64,000 nt of DNA, from positions 118,621 through 182,620 of the forward strand of contig CAYTZH010000004.1 of NCBI GenBank assembly GCA_964442285.1. The letters run 5' to 3'. Every line of letters starts with the position of its first letter. The first letter of the stretch is position 1. Of this stretch, positions 32,596 through 43,000 are shown one piece after another. The stretch is from CAYTZH01 sp964442285. Lineage in GTDB: Bacteria > Myxococcota_A > UBA9160 > JAFDET01. The notes below the pieces were generated by a model. That model worked only from the letters and a program-made list of their open reading frames with translations. It ran no database searches and was not told where the DNA came from. The translations under genes and the position numbers were made by a program.

Positions 32596-33443
32596 TGCTC
32601 GAAGCCCTCACGCTGCCCTTCTTCCAGCGCGTCCTCATCGCGGGCCTGCTGGCGAGCGTGGCCTGCGGCGTGATCGGAAGCTACGTCGTCGCCAAGCGCA
32701 TCGCCTCGATCTCGGGGGGGCTCTCCCATGCCGCCTTCGGCGGCGTGGGTCTCGGCTATGCGGCCGGCTTCCCGCCCATCCTCGGCGCCGCCGGCTTCGG
32801 TCTGCTGGCGGCCCTCGTGGTCGGGATCGCCCAGCGGCGTTTCGCGTCGGGCCTCGACACCCTGATCTCCATGGTGTGGGCGGTCGGGATGGCGCTCGGG
32901 ATCGTGCTCGTCTCCCTGACGCCGGGCTACGCACCGGATCTCATGAGCTACCTCTTCGGCAGCCTGCTCTTCGTTCCGTGGGAGTACGTGGCCGTTGTGG
33001 GGGCCCTCGACCTGGTCGTCCTCGCGGCGGTCGCGCTCTTCCACCGCTACTTCGAGGCCGTCTGCTTCGACGAGGAGTACGCGGAGGTCGCGGGCGTTCC
33101 GGCCGAGGGCGTCTTCCTCGCCCTGCTGGGCCTCGCCGCCCTGGCGATCGTGACCCTCATCCGCGTGGTGGGCGTGATCCTGGCCATCGCGCTGCTGACG
33201 GTCCCGCCGGCCGCAGCCCGCCCCTGGGTCAAGAGCCTTCCGGGCATGATGGCCGTGGCGATCGGGATCTGCGCCGCGAGCACGGTCGGCGGGCTCTTCC
33301 TCGCCTACGGTCTCGGGAGCACCTTCGAGGTCTCGCTCCCGCCGGGCCCGGTGACGATCCTGCTGGCGGCGACGATCTACCTGCTCTCGGTGGCATCGCG
33401 CGCCGCCCTGGAGCGCCGCCACCCGCGCGTCGCCGCCGCCTGA
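32595..33443 (+). CDS. znuB: Metal ABC transporter permease
   Basis: 282 residues from ATG 32595, overlapping the previous stop by one base (TGATG). About eight membrane segments. It carries 'GVIGSYVVAKRIASISGGLSHAAFGGVGLGY', the ABC-3 family hallmark loop, and later 'VFLALLGLAALAIVTLIRVVGVILAIALLTVPPAAARPW'. It is the membrane channel of a ZnuABC-type importer. Last gene of the coupled operon; a hairpin lies between it and the convergent haemagglutinin-like gene. Confidence 0.93.
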   Translation: MLEALTLPFFQRVLIAGLLASVACGVIGSYVVAKRIASISGGLSHAAFGGVGLGYAAGFPPILGAAGFGLLAALVVGIAQRRFASGLDTLISMVWAVGMALGIVLVSLTPGYAPDLMSYLFGSLLFVPWEYVAVVGALDLVVLAAVALFHRYFEAVCFDEEYAEVAGVPAEGVFLALLGLAALAIVTLIRVVGVILAIALLTVPPAAARPWVKSLPGMMAVAIGICAASTVGGLFLAYGLGSTFEVSLPPGPVTILLAATIYLLSVASRAALERRHPRVAAA

Positions 33444-33447
33444 TCCA

Positions 33448-33462
33448 GGCGGGACCCCCGCC
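33448..33462. terminator. Hairpin ending the metal operon
   Basis: GGCGGG-ACC-CCCGCC, a perfect 6-bp stem with a 3-base loop, lying between the convergent stops at 33443 and 33474. Short but well placed. Confidence 0.4.
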
Positions 33463-33473
33463 ACCCCGACCCC

Positions 33474-36400
33474 TCAGCGGCACCCCGCCCAGCGCGAGAC
33501 CACCCGCGCGGGAGCCGCGCTCCCCCGCGCGTCGCCTCCGGGACCGAGCCCGGCGTCGCCGCCCAGGCTGTCCGGGAGCGAGACGGACAAGAGGCCGTCC
33601 GGCTCGGGGGGAAGTCCGTCCCGCCCCGCCACCACGAAGCTGCCGGCGGTCTCGCCTCCCCGGCGGGCCGCGCAGCGCTCCCGCAGCAGCCGGCCAGCGT
33701 CGACCACGCGCTCGGGGAGCCGGATGAGCTCGGCGACGAGGTCCGTGTCGCCCGCATCGATGTTGACCTGACCGTCGATCCCGAGCTGGGAGGACGCGCT
33801 GATCTCGCCGTCGGCCTCCACGAGCAGAAGGCCCGCCACCAGGGCGATGTTGCCGCCCCGACCCTCGGTGGCCTGGGCGACGATGCGGCCGCCGTCCTCC
33901 AGGATCACGAAGTCGGGATCGATGTCGATGTTGCCGCCAGCGCCGGCGCCTCCGGTGACGGAGGTGCTGATGGACGCGTCGGTGAGGGTCAGGAAGCGTC
34001 CCGCCCGGATCGCGATGTTGCCGCCGGCGGCGCGCGCGGCCTCGGTGCGGACCGCCGCGTCGACGAGGTCGATGCGCTCCTCGAAGAAGAGCCCGATCTG
34101 CCCGGCGTCGCCGCGGCCGGTGCTCGCGGCGACCACCTCGGCCCCCTCGCCGACCCGCAGCAGCGCGCCGCGCAAGGTCACGTCGCCCCCGGCGCCGGCC
34201 CCCTGGGTGGACGCCGAGACCAGGGCCCCGTCCTCGATCCGGATCTGCGGGGCCTCGACCGCGACCCGGCCCGCCGCCCCCGTGCTGCCGTCGAAGGCCT
34301 CGGTGCTCACCCGCGAGCCCGGGCCGGTGATCTCCACGCGCTCTTCGGCCCGGATCTCCACCGCCCCGCCGTCGCCGCTGCGGAAGGCGTCGCTGCGGAC
34401 GCCCCCACCGTCCCGGATCTCCACGCGGTCGGCGTCGAGGGTGATCGGGCCCGCGTCGCCGCGGCCGTCGCTCGAGGTGGCGACGAGGGCCCCGTCGCGG
34501 ATCTCGATCCGGGGCGCCTCGAGGCGGACGGCACCGGCATCGCCGCTGCCGGCGGAGGTGATCGAGGTGATCGAGGAGGGGATGCCGGCGGGGTCCGTGC
34601 CCTCGACGCGAATGAAACGCCCGGCGCGGATATCGACGATCCCCGCGTCGCCCGCGCCGTCGATCGTGTTGGCCCGGATCCCGGCGCCGTCGAGCACCTC
34701 GAGCTCTCCGGCCCGGATCCGCAGGCTGCCGCCGTTGCCGGCGTCCGCCGTCCCGGCCGCGATGCTCGCCTCTCCGACCACACGCAGCCGTGGCGTCTGG
34801 ATGTCGATGTCGCCGGCCTCCGCGGCACCCAGGGTGATGCTCAGGATCTGGCTCGGGGCTCCCGCCACCCCCTCGATCTCCACCTCCTCGCGAGCCCGGA
34901 TCACTACGTCGCCAGCGGGCACGCGGCCGGCGAGCGTCGCCGAGCTCAACACGCCGCCGTCGCGGACCGTCAGGCGATCCACGTCGACGGAGATCGTTCC
35001 GATGGTCTCGCGCGACGCGGCGGGCGCGGCGAGGAGGAACAGATCGAGGGGGGTGTTGAGCACGAGGCCGGCGGCGATCTCGACGACACCCCCGCGGAGG
35101 GTGAGGTCGGCCGAGTCGGTGGAGATGCGAGACAAGTCGCTTCCGACGAAGATCGTCTCGGCCTCGACCTCGATGCCCAGGGCGTCGCCGGTGGCGTCCG
35201 CCTCGGTGCTGAGGGCGCCGCCGTTCACGATGCGCAGCGACCCGGCATCGATGCGGACCTGGCCGGCCCGTCCCAGGACGGGGGGCGGGCCCGGCCCGCC
35301 TCCGCCCAGCTCGCGGCTGGCGGTCCCGAGCGCGCCGCCGTCGAGCAGTAGATTGCGGGCCTGCACCTCCAGGGAGGGCAGCCCGGCCCCGACGCCGCCG
35401 GTGTCGCCGGGCCCCTGGGTGACGACCTGGACGAGGCTGATCGAGCCCGTGGTGGTCTGGATCTCCACGTCGGCCTCGGGCGCCACGATCCGGATCCGGC
35501 CCGTCTCCCCGGCTCCGCTGGACGACGCGATCACCGCTGCCCCCGACCCGACGAACAGCCGTCCCTCGGCGGGTAGCGTGATCGCGATCTCGCCCCCGGT
35601 CCCGGCGCCGAAGCTCGCGGTGAAGACGCGGGCGTCGCCCTCGAGCCGGATCTGCGGGGCGGCGAGGGTAACGGCCCCGCCCGCCTGGCCGTCGGCTGCC
35701 GAGAGCACCTGGGCCCCGCTCGCGAGCCCGATCGACGCGCTCGCGTCGAGCGCGATCGGAGCGGCCAGGAAGTTCCCGAATCCCGTGCGCACCTCCGTGT
35801 CGACCGAGAGCGCGACCTCCCGGCCGCTCAGCCGGATCGCGCCCCCGGCGCCGTCGGCCGTTCCGTCGGCGTCGACGAGCGCGTTGAGCAGGGAGAGGCG
35901 GCCCGTCGCCTGCAGGTCGACCGAGCGCGGCGCTCCGGCCACGGCGCCACCCCGGGAGCGCAGCTCCGTATCGAACAGGAGCACGTCGGTGCCCCGGATG
36001 ACGATCTGCCCGTTGCGCGCGGCCGAGCCCACGTCGAGGACGACGCCGCGCTCGCCCAGGAAGAAGAGGGAGGCGAAGCCGTCGGTGCGCACCGATCCGT
36101 TCCGTGCGATCACCTCGATCCGCCCGCCGGGCGCCGTGAGGGAGGCCGGGCCGAAGTAGGTGAACAGGCTGGCATCCCGGAGCGTGACGGCGTTGGCGAC
36201 CAGCCCGAGCGTCTCCCCCTCGGGCACCGCCAGGTCGCTGCCGAGCAGGTCGATCTCGCCCCGGTTGCTCGAGAGGAAGCCGAAGGCCGGGGGCGGCTCC
36301 GCCAGCGACAGGACCGGGACCGCGTCGCTCCCCCGGGAGAAGAAGACCTGTCCGTCGGAGAAGACGAGGCCGTCGGCCGTGGTGGCGCGAAACGAGCCGT

Positions 36401-36794
36401 CCACGTCGAGGCGCGCGCCGGGACCGAAGAGGATCCCGGCCGGATTGACCAGATAGAGGCTGGCGTCGGCTCCGAGGCGGCCATCGATGGTCGACGCCGC
36501 CTCGGTGACCCGGGCGACGATGTCGGTCACGGGGCCGCCCGCCTCGAAGTGCACGCTCTCGGGATCGCCGAAGCTGAGCTCCGAGAAGCTGTGGAAGAGG
36601 AAGTTCCCCGAAGGCTCGCCCATGCCCGGCGAGATCCGGTAGTCGGGGCCCTCCGGCTGGACCCCCGCGTCGGGACCGATCGACCCGTCGCGCACGACCT
36701 GGGCGGTCGCGGGCGGGGCCAGCAACAGCAGCAGACTCGGCAGGTGTGCCGCAAGCGGGACACGCCGCCGTCGGGGGGAGCCTCTGGTAACCAC
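33474..36794 (-). CDS. Filamentous haemagglutinin-type secreted beta-helix protein (TpsA-like)
   Basis: 1106 residues from GTG 36794 with a signal peptide ('PLAAHLPSLLLLLAPPATAQ'). The TPS secretion domain follows: 'ISPGMGEPSGNFLFHSFSELSFGDPESVHFEA', 'SLYLVNPAGILFGPGARLDVDGSF' (the NPxGI.FG motif) and 'RGEIDLLGSDLAVPEGETLGLVANAV'. The remainder is a long series of 'GAGDAGxVxLEAPxIEIRDGAxV' type repeats predicting a right-handed beta-helix. It ends with a short Cys-containing region ('RERCAARRGGETAGSFVVAGRDGLPPEPDG') like cyanobacterial relatives. It should be exported by a TpsB outer-membrane partner, which is not nearby. Probable surface adhesin. Confidence 0.9.
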   Translation of the reverse strand: MVTRGSPRRRRVPLAAHLPSLLLLLAPPATAQVVRDGSIGPDAGVQPEGPDYRISPGMGEPSGNFLFHSFSELSFGDPESVHFEAGGPVTDIVARVTEAASTIDGRLGADASLYLVNPAGILFGPGARLDVDGSFRATTADGLVFSDGQVFFSRGSDAVPVLSLAEPPPAFGFLSSNRGEIDLLGSDLAVPEGETLGLVANAVTLRDASLFTYFGPASLTAPGGRIEVIARNGSVRTDGFASLFFLGERGVVLDVGSAARNGQIVIRGTDVLLFDTELRSRGGAVAGAPRSVDLQATGRLSLLNALVDADGTADGAGGAIRLSGREVALSVDTEVRTGFGNFLAAPIALDASASIGLASGAQVLSAADGQAGGAVTLAAPQIRLEGDARVFTASFGAGTGGEIAITLPAEGRLFVGSGAAVIASSSGAGETGRIRIVAPEADVEIQTTTGSISLVQVVTQGPGDTGGVGAGLPSLEVQARNLLLDGGALGTASRELGGGGPGPPPVLGRAGQVRIDAGSLRIVNGGALSTEADATGDALGIEVEAETIFVGSDLSRISTDSADLTLRGGVVEIAAGLVLNTPLDLFLLAAPAASRETIGTISVDVDRLTVRDGGVLSSATLAGRVPAGDVVIRAREEVEIEGVAGAPSQILSITLGAAEAGDIDIQTPRLRVVGEASIAAGTADAGNGGSLRIRAGELEVLDGAGIRANTIDGAGDAGIVDIRAGRFIRVEGTDPAGIPSSITSITSAGSGDAGAVRLEAPRIEIRDGALVATSSDGRGDAGPITLDADRVEIRDGGGVRSDAFRSGDGGAVEIRAEERVEITGPGSRVSTEAFDGSTGAAGRVAVEAPQIRIEDGALVSASTQGAGAGGDVTLRGALLRVGEGAEVVAASTGRGDAGQIGLFFEERIDLVDAAVRTEAARAAGGNIAIRAGRFLTLTDASISTSVTGGAGAGGNIDIDPDFVILEDGGRIVAQATEGRGGNIALVAGLLLVEADGEISASSQLGIDGQVNIDAGDTDLVAELIRLPERVVDAGRLLRERCAARRGGETAGSFVVAGRDGLPPEPDGLLSVSLPDSLGGDAGLGPGGDARGSAAPARVVSRWAGCR

Positions 36795-36978
36795 CGAGGC
36801 CGTAACCTAGCAACCCCGTCCCCGCCAACGACCCCGCTGCGCCCGGGGAGGCCGCGGATTCCCGACGGAGCCCGCGCCCGTGTCGGGAGATGCCGGTGGA
36901 CCGCACTGCGCGCTCCGAGGGTTGATTCCGGCCGCCGCCTCTGGGAAGGTGGCGAGTTCCGAGCCAGGGGAGGCCGCC

Positions 36979-38538
36979 ATGCTTCTGCACGACCTGTTGG
37001 AGTTCCGCGCCCGGGTCTCGCCGGACGCGCCCTTCGCCACCATGGGCAGCCACACGCTGTCCTTCCGGGAGGCCGACCGACGGGCCAACCAGCTGGCCCA
37101 TGCCCTGGCCGGGGCCGGGCTCGAGAAGGGCGACCGCTTCGCGATCCTGGCCAAGAACTGCATCGAGTACGCCCTTCTCTACTACGCCGCCTCCAAGGCG
37201 GGCGTGGTGCCGGTGCCGATGAACTACCGCCTGGCGCCGCCCGAGTGGGCCTACATCCTCGGCGACGCCGGGGCCCGGCTGGTGCTGGCGCGGGGAGGGC
37301 TGGCCGACGCCCTCGCCACGGTGCGCAACGACCTCCCCGGGGTCGAGCGCTACGTCGGCCTCGAGACCGACGCGGCGGGCTTCGAGCCCTTCGAGGACTT
37401 CGTCGCCGGCCAGCCGCAGACCCGGCCCGACCGGAACGTCTCGCCGGAAGACGACCTCTACCAGATGTACACCAGCGGGACGACGGGACGGCCGAAGGGC
37501 GCCGTCATCACCCACCGGGCGCTCTGCTCGAACCTGCACCAGGTGCTGCTCAACTTCGGCGGCGAGCCGGGGGAGCGGGCCCTGATCGTCGCCCCCCTCT
37601 ACCACGCGGCGGCCGGCATCATCACCTTCTGCACGGTCCAGTCGGGCGGCTGCCTCTACATCCAGGAGGACTTCGATCCCGCCGAGGTGGTGCGGGCCCT
37701 GGCCGAGGAGCGCATCGCCATCGCCCTGCTGGTGCCCGCCATGATCCAGTTCTGCCTGGTGGCCGTGCCCGACGCCGGGGAGCGCAAGTACCCGGCGCTG
37801 CGCCTGGTGGTGTACGGCGCCTCACCCATCGCCGAGGAGACCCTGCGCCAGGCCATCGACGTCTTCGACTGCGGCTTCCTCCAGGGCTACGGCATGACCG
37901 AGCTCTCCGCCGTGGCCTCCAACCTGCTGCCCGAGGACCATCGACTCGCCCTCTCGGGTCGGCCCGACCTCCTGCTCTCGGCGGGCCGCCCGGTGGCCGG
38001 CACCGAGATCCGCATCGTCGACGAGGAGGACAACCGCCTGCCCAGCGGCCAGATCGGCGAGGTGATCGTGCGCGGCCCCCAGGTGATGCGGGGCTACTGG
38101 AACCTGCCCGACGCCACGACCGAGGCCCTGCGCAACGGCTGGATGCACACCGGCGACGCCGGGATCCTCGACGACGACGGCTACCTCTTCATCCAGGACC
38201 GGGTGAAGGACATGATCGTCTCGGGCGGCGAAAACGTGTACCCGCGCGAGATCGAGGAGGTCCTCTACGGGTTCCCGGCCGTGGCCGAGGCCGCGGTATT
38301 CGGCGTGCCCGACGCCCGCTTCGGCGAGGCGGTGAAGGCGGCGGTGGTGCTGCGCGAGGGCGCCAGCGCGACCGCCGACGACATCATCGACTACTGCCGC
38401 GGCAAGCTGGCGGGCTTCAAGCGCCCCACGTCGGTGGACTTCGTCGACGCCCTGCCCCGCAACCCCACGGGCAAGGTCCTGAAGAAGGACCTGCGCGAGC
38501 CCTACTGGAAGGGGCACACCCGCCGCGTCGGGGGGTAG
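36979..38538 (+). CDS. Class I adenylate-forming acyl-CoA synthetase
   Basis: 519 residues from ATG 36979, with GGGGAGG upstream. ANL-superfamily motifs: P-loop 'YTSGTTGRPKGAV', 'YGASPIAEETL', 'LQGYGMTELSAV' (A5), 'GWMHTGDAGILDDDGYLFIQDRVKDMIVSGGENVYPREIEEVL' (A7/A8) and the catalytic lysine in 'LPRNPTGKVLKKDLRE' (A10). It activates a carboxylic acid to acyl-AMP and then acyl-CoA. Fatty acid, cholate side chain or aromatic acid are all possible. The organism's other acyl-CoA enzymes make a degradative role plausible. It is divergent from the haemagglutinin gene. Confidence 0.92.
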   Translation: MLLHDLLEFRARVSPDAPFATMGSHTLSFREADRRANQLAHALAGAGLEKGDRFAILAKNCIEYALLYYAASKAGVVPVPMNYRLAPPEWAYILGDAGARLVLARGGLADALATVRNDLPGVERYVGLETDAAGFEPFEDFVAGQPQTRPDRNVSPEDDLYQMYTSGTTGRPKGAVITHRALCSNLHQVLLNFGGEPGERALIVAPLYHAAAGIITFCTVQSGGCLYIQEDFDPAEVVRALAEERIAIALLVPAMIQFCLVAVPDAGERKYPALRLVVYGASPIAEETLRQAIDVFDCGFLQGYGMTELSAVASNLLPEDHRLALSGRPDLLLSAGRPVAGTEIRIVDEEDNRLPSGQIGEVIVRGPQVMRGYWNLPDATTEALRNGWMHTGDAGILDDDGYLFIQDRVKDMIVSGGENVYPREIEEVLYGFPAVAEAAVFGVPDARFGEAVKAAVVLREGASATADDIIDYCRGKLAGFKRPTSVDFVDALPRNPTGKVLKKDLREPYWKGHTRRVGG

Positions 38539-38557
38539 GCCCCGACGCGCTCGGGGC
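38539..38557. terminator. Hairpin between convergent acyl-CoA synthetase and sulfatase-like genes
   Basis: Perfect 7-bp stem GCCCCGA / TCGGGGC with a 5-base loop, starting right after the TAG stop of the ligase gene. It is positioned to serve both genes. Confidence 0.5.
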
Positions 38558-38577
38558 GGGGGGCAGGACGCCTCCGT

Positions 38578-39951
38578 CTAGTCCAGGTAGCCGAGCCTGC
38601 GCAGGCGCTCGCGCTCGGCCGCGTCCGGCGCCAGCGGCGCGGCGTCGCCCGCCCGCGCCGCGGCGCGGGCCTCCTGGGCCCGCCGGAACGCCCGGACCTG
38701 GCCGCGCAGGCGCTCCACCACCTCGGGCCGCGCGGTCGCAAGATCGCGCTGCTGCACCGGATCCGCCCTGCGGTCGTAGAGCTCCACCTCCGCGTCGCGG
38801 GTCAGCAGCACGAACTCGCCGCTGCGCACCGCCACGTGATCGGGCTGCTGGTAGCCGTTGAAGAAGACCGCCACCTCCGGGAGGCTCCGGCCCTCCAGCA
38901 GCGGGAGCAGCGAGCGCCCCTGGATTCCCGTCGCCGGCGCGAGGCCGACCAGCGCCAGCAGCGTGGGCATCACGTCCACGTGGGCGACGGCATCCCCGAT
39001 GCGCACCGGCCCGGCTGCGGGGCGGGCCGACGCGGGGGGGCGCAGCAGCAGCGGGACGCGCGCCGTGTGCTCGTAGGGCTGGGAGTGCAGCGCCTTGCCG
39101 TGCTCCAGGAACTCCTCGCCGTGGTCGGAGGTCACCGCGAGCCAGGCGTCGTCCAGGAGGCCGTCCTCGCCCAGGCGATCCGCGAGTCGGCCCATGCGGT
39201 CGTCCATGAAGCGCACGCCACCGTCGTAGAGGTCGCTCACCCAGGCCACCTCGGCCGCCGAGAGCGAGGCGGTGCCTTCGCGCACCCGCAGGAGCAGCTC
39301 CGAGGCGCAGACGCCGTCGCGGCAGCCGGAGAAGCCGCCCACGGACGGCGCCACCCCGGGTCGGAACGCGGGCGGCGACTCGTAGGGCAGCCGGCCCCAG
39401 TCGGAGTGCACGTCGTAGTAGTGCAGGAAGAGGAAGAGCGGGCGCTCGCCGTCGCGGCCGGCCTCGAGCCACGCGAACAGGGCGCGGTGCAGGGCGTCGG
39501 CGTCGCGGTAGGCCGCGTCGAAGTGCTCGAAGCCCTGGGCGAAGCCCTTCTCGCGGTTGAGCCAGTCGCCGTGGGCCGTGAAGGCTGCCGTCTGGTAGCC
39601 GGCGGCGGAGAGGGCCTCGGCCAGGGTGGTGAGGGAGTCGCCCAGGGGTGCATCGGGACGCACCCCGTGGGCCACCGGATGCAGCGAGGTCAGCAGGCTG
39701 GCGTGGGAGACGATCGTGTTGGGCGAGTGGGTGTAGGCCCGCTCGAAGACGAAGCCGCCCGCCAGCAGCGCGTCGAGCCGGGGGCTCGTGTCCCGGTCGT
39801 AGCCGTAGAGGCCCAGGCGGTCCGCGCGCAGGGTATCGAGGGAGACGAGGATCAGGTGGGCCCCGGGTGTCGCGAGACCCTCCGAGCCGCCGCAACCCAT
39901 GCTCGCCGCGACGAGCAGCAGCCCGACGACACCCGTGGAGACGAGACGCAC
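38578..39951 (-). CDS. Sulfatase-fold (alkaline phosphatase superfamily) lipoprotein
   Basis: 457 residues from GTG 39951. Lipobox 'AASMGC' at about residues 15-20. Sulfatase-superfamily metal motifs are 'LILVSLDTLRADRLGLYGY' (first Asp), 'VTSDHGEEFLEHGKALHSQ' (Asp-His) and 'HTARVPLLLRPP'. Where true sulfatases have the formylglycine-forming CxPxR, this protein reads 'SPNTIVSHASLLTSLHP', with neither Cys nor Ser-x-Pro-x-Arg. A Thr/Ser nucleophile, as in phosphoglycerol-transferase-like members, is more likely. Probably acts on a surface lipid or polysaccharide in the periplasm. It is divergent from the ferredoxin oxidoreductase gene. Confidence 0.85.
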   Translation of the reverse strand: MRLVSTGVVGLLLVAASMGCGGSEGLATPGAHLILVSLDTLRADRLGLYGYDRDTSPRLDALLAGGFVFERAYTHSPNTIVSHASLLTSLHPVAHGVRPDAPLGDSLTTLAEALSAAGYQTAAFTAHGDWLNREKGFAQGFEHFDAAYRDADALHRALFAWLEAGRDGERPLFLFLHYYDVHSDWGRLPYESPPAFRPGVAPSVGGFSGCRDGVCASELLLRVREGTASLSAAEVAWVSDLYDGGVRFMDDRMGRLADRLGEDGLLDDAWLAVTSDHGEEFLEHGKALHSQPYEHTARVPLLLRPPASARPAAGPVRIGDAVAHVDVMPTLLALVGLAPATGIQGRSLLPLLEGRSLPEVAVFFNGYQQPDHVAVRSGEFVLLTRDAEVELYDRRADPVQQRDLATARPEVVERLRGQVRAFRRAQEARAAARAGDAAPLAPDAAERERLRRLGYLD

Positions 39952-40082
39952 GGGGGCGCAGCGTACCGCAGGGCGCTCCCCGCGACGCGGTCCGGACCGG
40001 CGAGCTACAATCCACCCATGCGCAGCTCGGACTCGGGGTGTCGCTCCGCAAGCGCGCGGGCCGGCAGACCGATGAGGCGGAG

Positions 40083-43000
40083 GTGAGCCGCCCGCAGCGC
40101 CATCCCTCGGGGATCTCCCGGGACTACCAGCTCTCCGACCGGTACACGGCCGATCGGGGCACGGTGTTCCTGACCGGCATCCAGGCCCTGGCCCGGCTCC
40201 CGATCGAGCAGCTCCGCGCCGATCGCGCCCGGGGACTGCAGACGGCCGCCTTCGTCTCGGGCTACCCGGGCTCGCCCCTGGGTGGCTACGACGGCGCCGT
40301 TGCCGCGGCCGCCCGCGCCGTGCCGGACCTGCCCATCCTGTGTCGGCCCGCGCTGAACGAGGAGTACGCCGCCACGGCGGTGATGGGCTCCCAGCTCGCC
40401 TCCGTGCAGCCCGACGCCCGCTACGACGGCGCCCTGGGCATCTGGTACGGCAAGGCGCCCGGGGTCGACCGCGCCAGCGACGCCCTGCGCCATGCGGTCT
40501 ACGCGGGCAGCGACCCGCGCGGCGGGGCGCTGGCCCTGGTGGGCGACGATCCCAACGCCAAGAGCTCCACCCTGCCCTCGTCGTCGGCGGGCTCGCTCTT
40601 CGACATGCACATCCCCCTGCTCTACCCGGGCGATCCCGAGGAGGCCCTGGATCTCGGGCGACACGCCATCGCCGTCTCCCGCTGCACGGGCCTGTGGGCC
40701 GGCCTCAAGATCGTGGCCGACGTGGCCGACGGCAGCGCCACGGTCGAGCTCGATCCGGAGCGCGTCGTTCCGGTGCTGCCGCGGATCGACGGGCGTCCCT
40801 ACGTCCACCGGCCCGACGGCAACCTGCTCACGCCCCACACCCTCGAGCTCGAGCGCGAGATCTACGAGGTGCGCTACGCGCTGGCCCGGGAGTACGCCTC
40901 CCAGAACCGGCTGAACCGCGCCACGGTCGACCCGGAGGACGCCTGGATCGGCGTGGTCTCCTCGGGCATCACCTACCGCGAGGTGCGCGAGGCCCTGCGG
41001 CGGTTGGGCCTGGCCACCGACGCCGACGTGGCCCGCGCCGGCGTGCGCCTGCTCAAGCTGCAGATGCCGATGCCCTTCAACCCGCGGACGGTGCGGCGGT
41101 TCGCGCGAGGCCTGCGCGAGATCCTCGTGGTCGAGGAGAAAGCGCCGGGCATCGAGTCGCTGGTGAAGGACGCCCTCTACAACCAGGCGGAGCACCCCCT
41201 CGTCGTCGGCAAGACCGACGAGCGGGAGCGGCCCCTGGTGCCGGGACACGGAAGCCTGTCGGCCGACGAGCTGGTCCCCGTTCTGCGCGGGCGCCTGGCG
41301 CCGCGGCTGGCGGACCGCCTCGCGCCCGAGCCTGCCTCCGGGCCCGACGTCGCCCCGATCTCGCTGCAGCGGACGCCCTTCTTCTGCTCGGGCTGCCCAC
41401 ACAACCGCAGCACCGAGGTCCCCGAGGGATCGCTCGTCGCCGCCGGCATCGGCTGTCACACCATGGTGATGCTGATGGACCCGCGGCGGGTGGGCGAGAT
41501 CAGCGCCGTGACCTGCATGGGCAACGAGGGCACCCAGTGGATCGGCATGAGCGAGCTGGTGGAGCGGCGTCACGCCATCCAGAACCTGGGCGACGGCACC
41601 TACTTCCACAGCGGCCAGCTCGCCATCCAGGCCGCCGTCGCGGCCGGCGTGAGCCTCACCTACAAGCTGCTGTGGAACGGCTCCGTGGCCATGACCGGCG
41701 GCCAGCATCCCCAGGGCGCCCGCTCGCTGGCGGCCACCATCCGGGCGCTGCAGGCCCAGGGCGTGGCGCGGGTGCTCGTGACGAGCGACGACGTGGCGCG
41801 CACCCGCGAGGAGGGCGTTCCCGACGGGGTGGAGATCTGGGACCGGGATCGGCTCCTCGAAGCCCAGCAGACCCTGGCGCGCCAGGAGGGCGTCAGCGTC
41901 CTGATCCACGACCAGGCCTGCGCGGCCGGGCTGCGGCGCGCGCGCAAGCGCGGCCGGGCGCCGACGCCCCGCCGGCGGGTCGCGATCAACCCGCGCCTGT
42001 GCGAGGGCTGCGGCGACTGCGGTCGCAAGAGCAACTGCCTCTCGGTCCAGCCCGTCGACACGCCGTTCGGGCGCAAGACCGCCATCGACCAGACCACCTG
42101 CAACCTCGACTACTCCTGCCTGGAGGGCGACTGCCCCTCGTTCATGACCATCGTGCTGCCGGAGCCCGACGCGCCGGAGGAGGCCCCCGCCCGCGCCGTG
42201 CCGTGGCCGGAGCCGCCCCTGCCGGAGCCGCTCCTGGCGGTCGACGCCAATGACTTCTCGACCCGCATCACCGGCATCGGCGGCACGGGCGTGGTGACCG
42301 TGTCCCAGGTCCTGGGCACGGCCGCCGGGCTCGACGGCTACGCGGTGCGCGGCCTCGACCAGATCGGCCTCTCCCAGAAGGCCGGCCCGGTGGTGAGCGA
42401 CCTGCGCCTGCGTCGCGGCCGCCCGGCCGAGACCAATCGCCTGGGCGAGGGCCAGGCCGACCTGATCCTGGCCTGCGACGCCCTGGTGGCGGCCTCCCCC
42501 GCCGGACTCGACGTGGCGGACGCGGAACGCACGGCGGTGGTGGGCTCCACCGCCGCGACCCCGACGGGCGCCATGATCACCCAGCCGGGCCTCGAGACGC
42601 CGGGGCAGCGCGAGCTGGCGGAGCGCCTGGCCGCGGTCACTCGCGCGGAGCGACACCACTGGGCCGACGCCGCGGCCATCACCACGCGCCTGTTCGGCGA
42701 CACCCAGAGCGCCAACTTCTTCGTGGTGGGCATGGCCGTGCAGGCCGGGCTGCTGCCGATCCGGCCGGAGGCGATCGAGCACGCCCTGGCGCTGAACGGA
42801 GTCGCGGTCGAGACGAATCGCGCGGCCTTCCGCTGGGGACGCCTGCGGGTCGCCGACCCGAGCGCCGTGCCCGACGCGCCCGAGGCGGCGTCCGAGCGGG
42901 CGCCGGTGCAGACCCTCGAAGCGGAGATCGACTTCCTGGCCGCGGACCTCGCGGCCTACCAGAGCCGCGCCTACGCCCGGCGCTTCCGCCAGCGGGTCGC

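Noticed and set aside
33847..36159. 770-residue plus-strand open frame opposite the haemagglutinin-like gene
   Set aside because: Low-complexity Ser/Arg/Pro translation caused by the repeats of the real minus-strand beta-helix gene.
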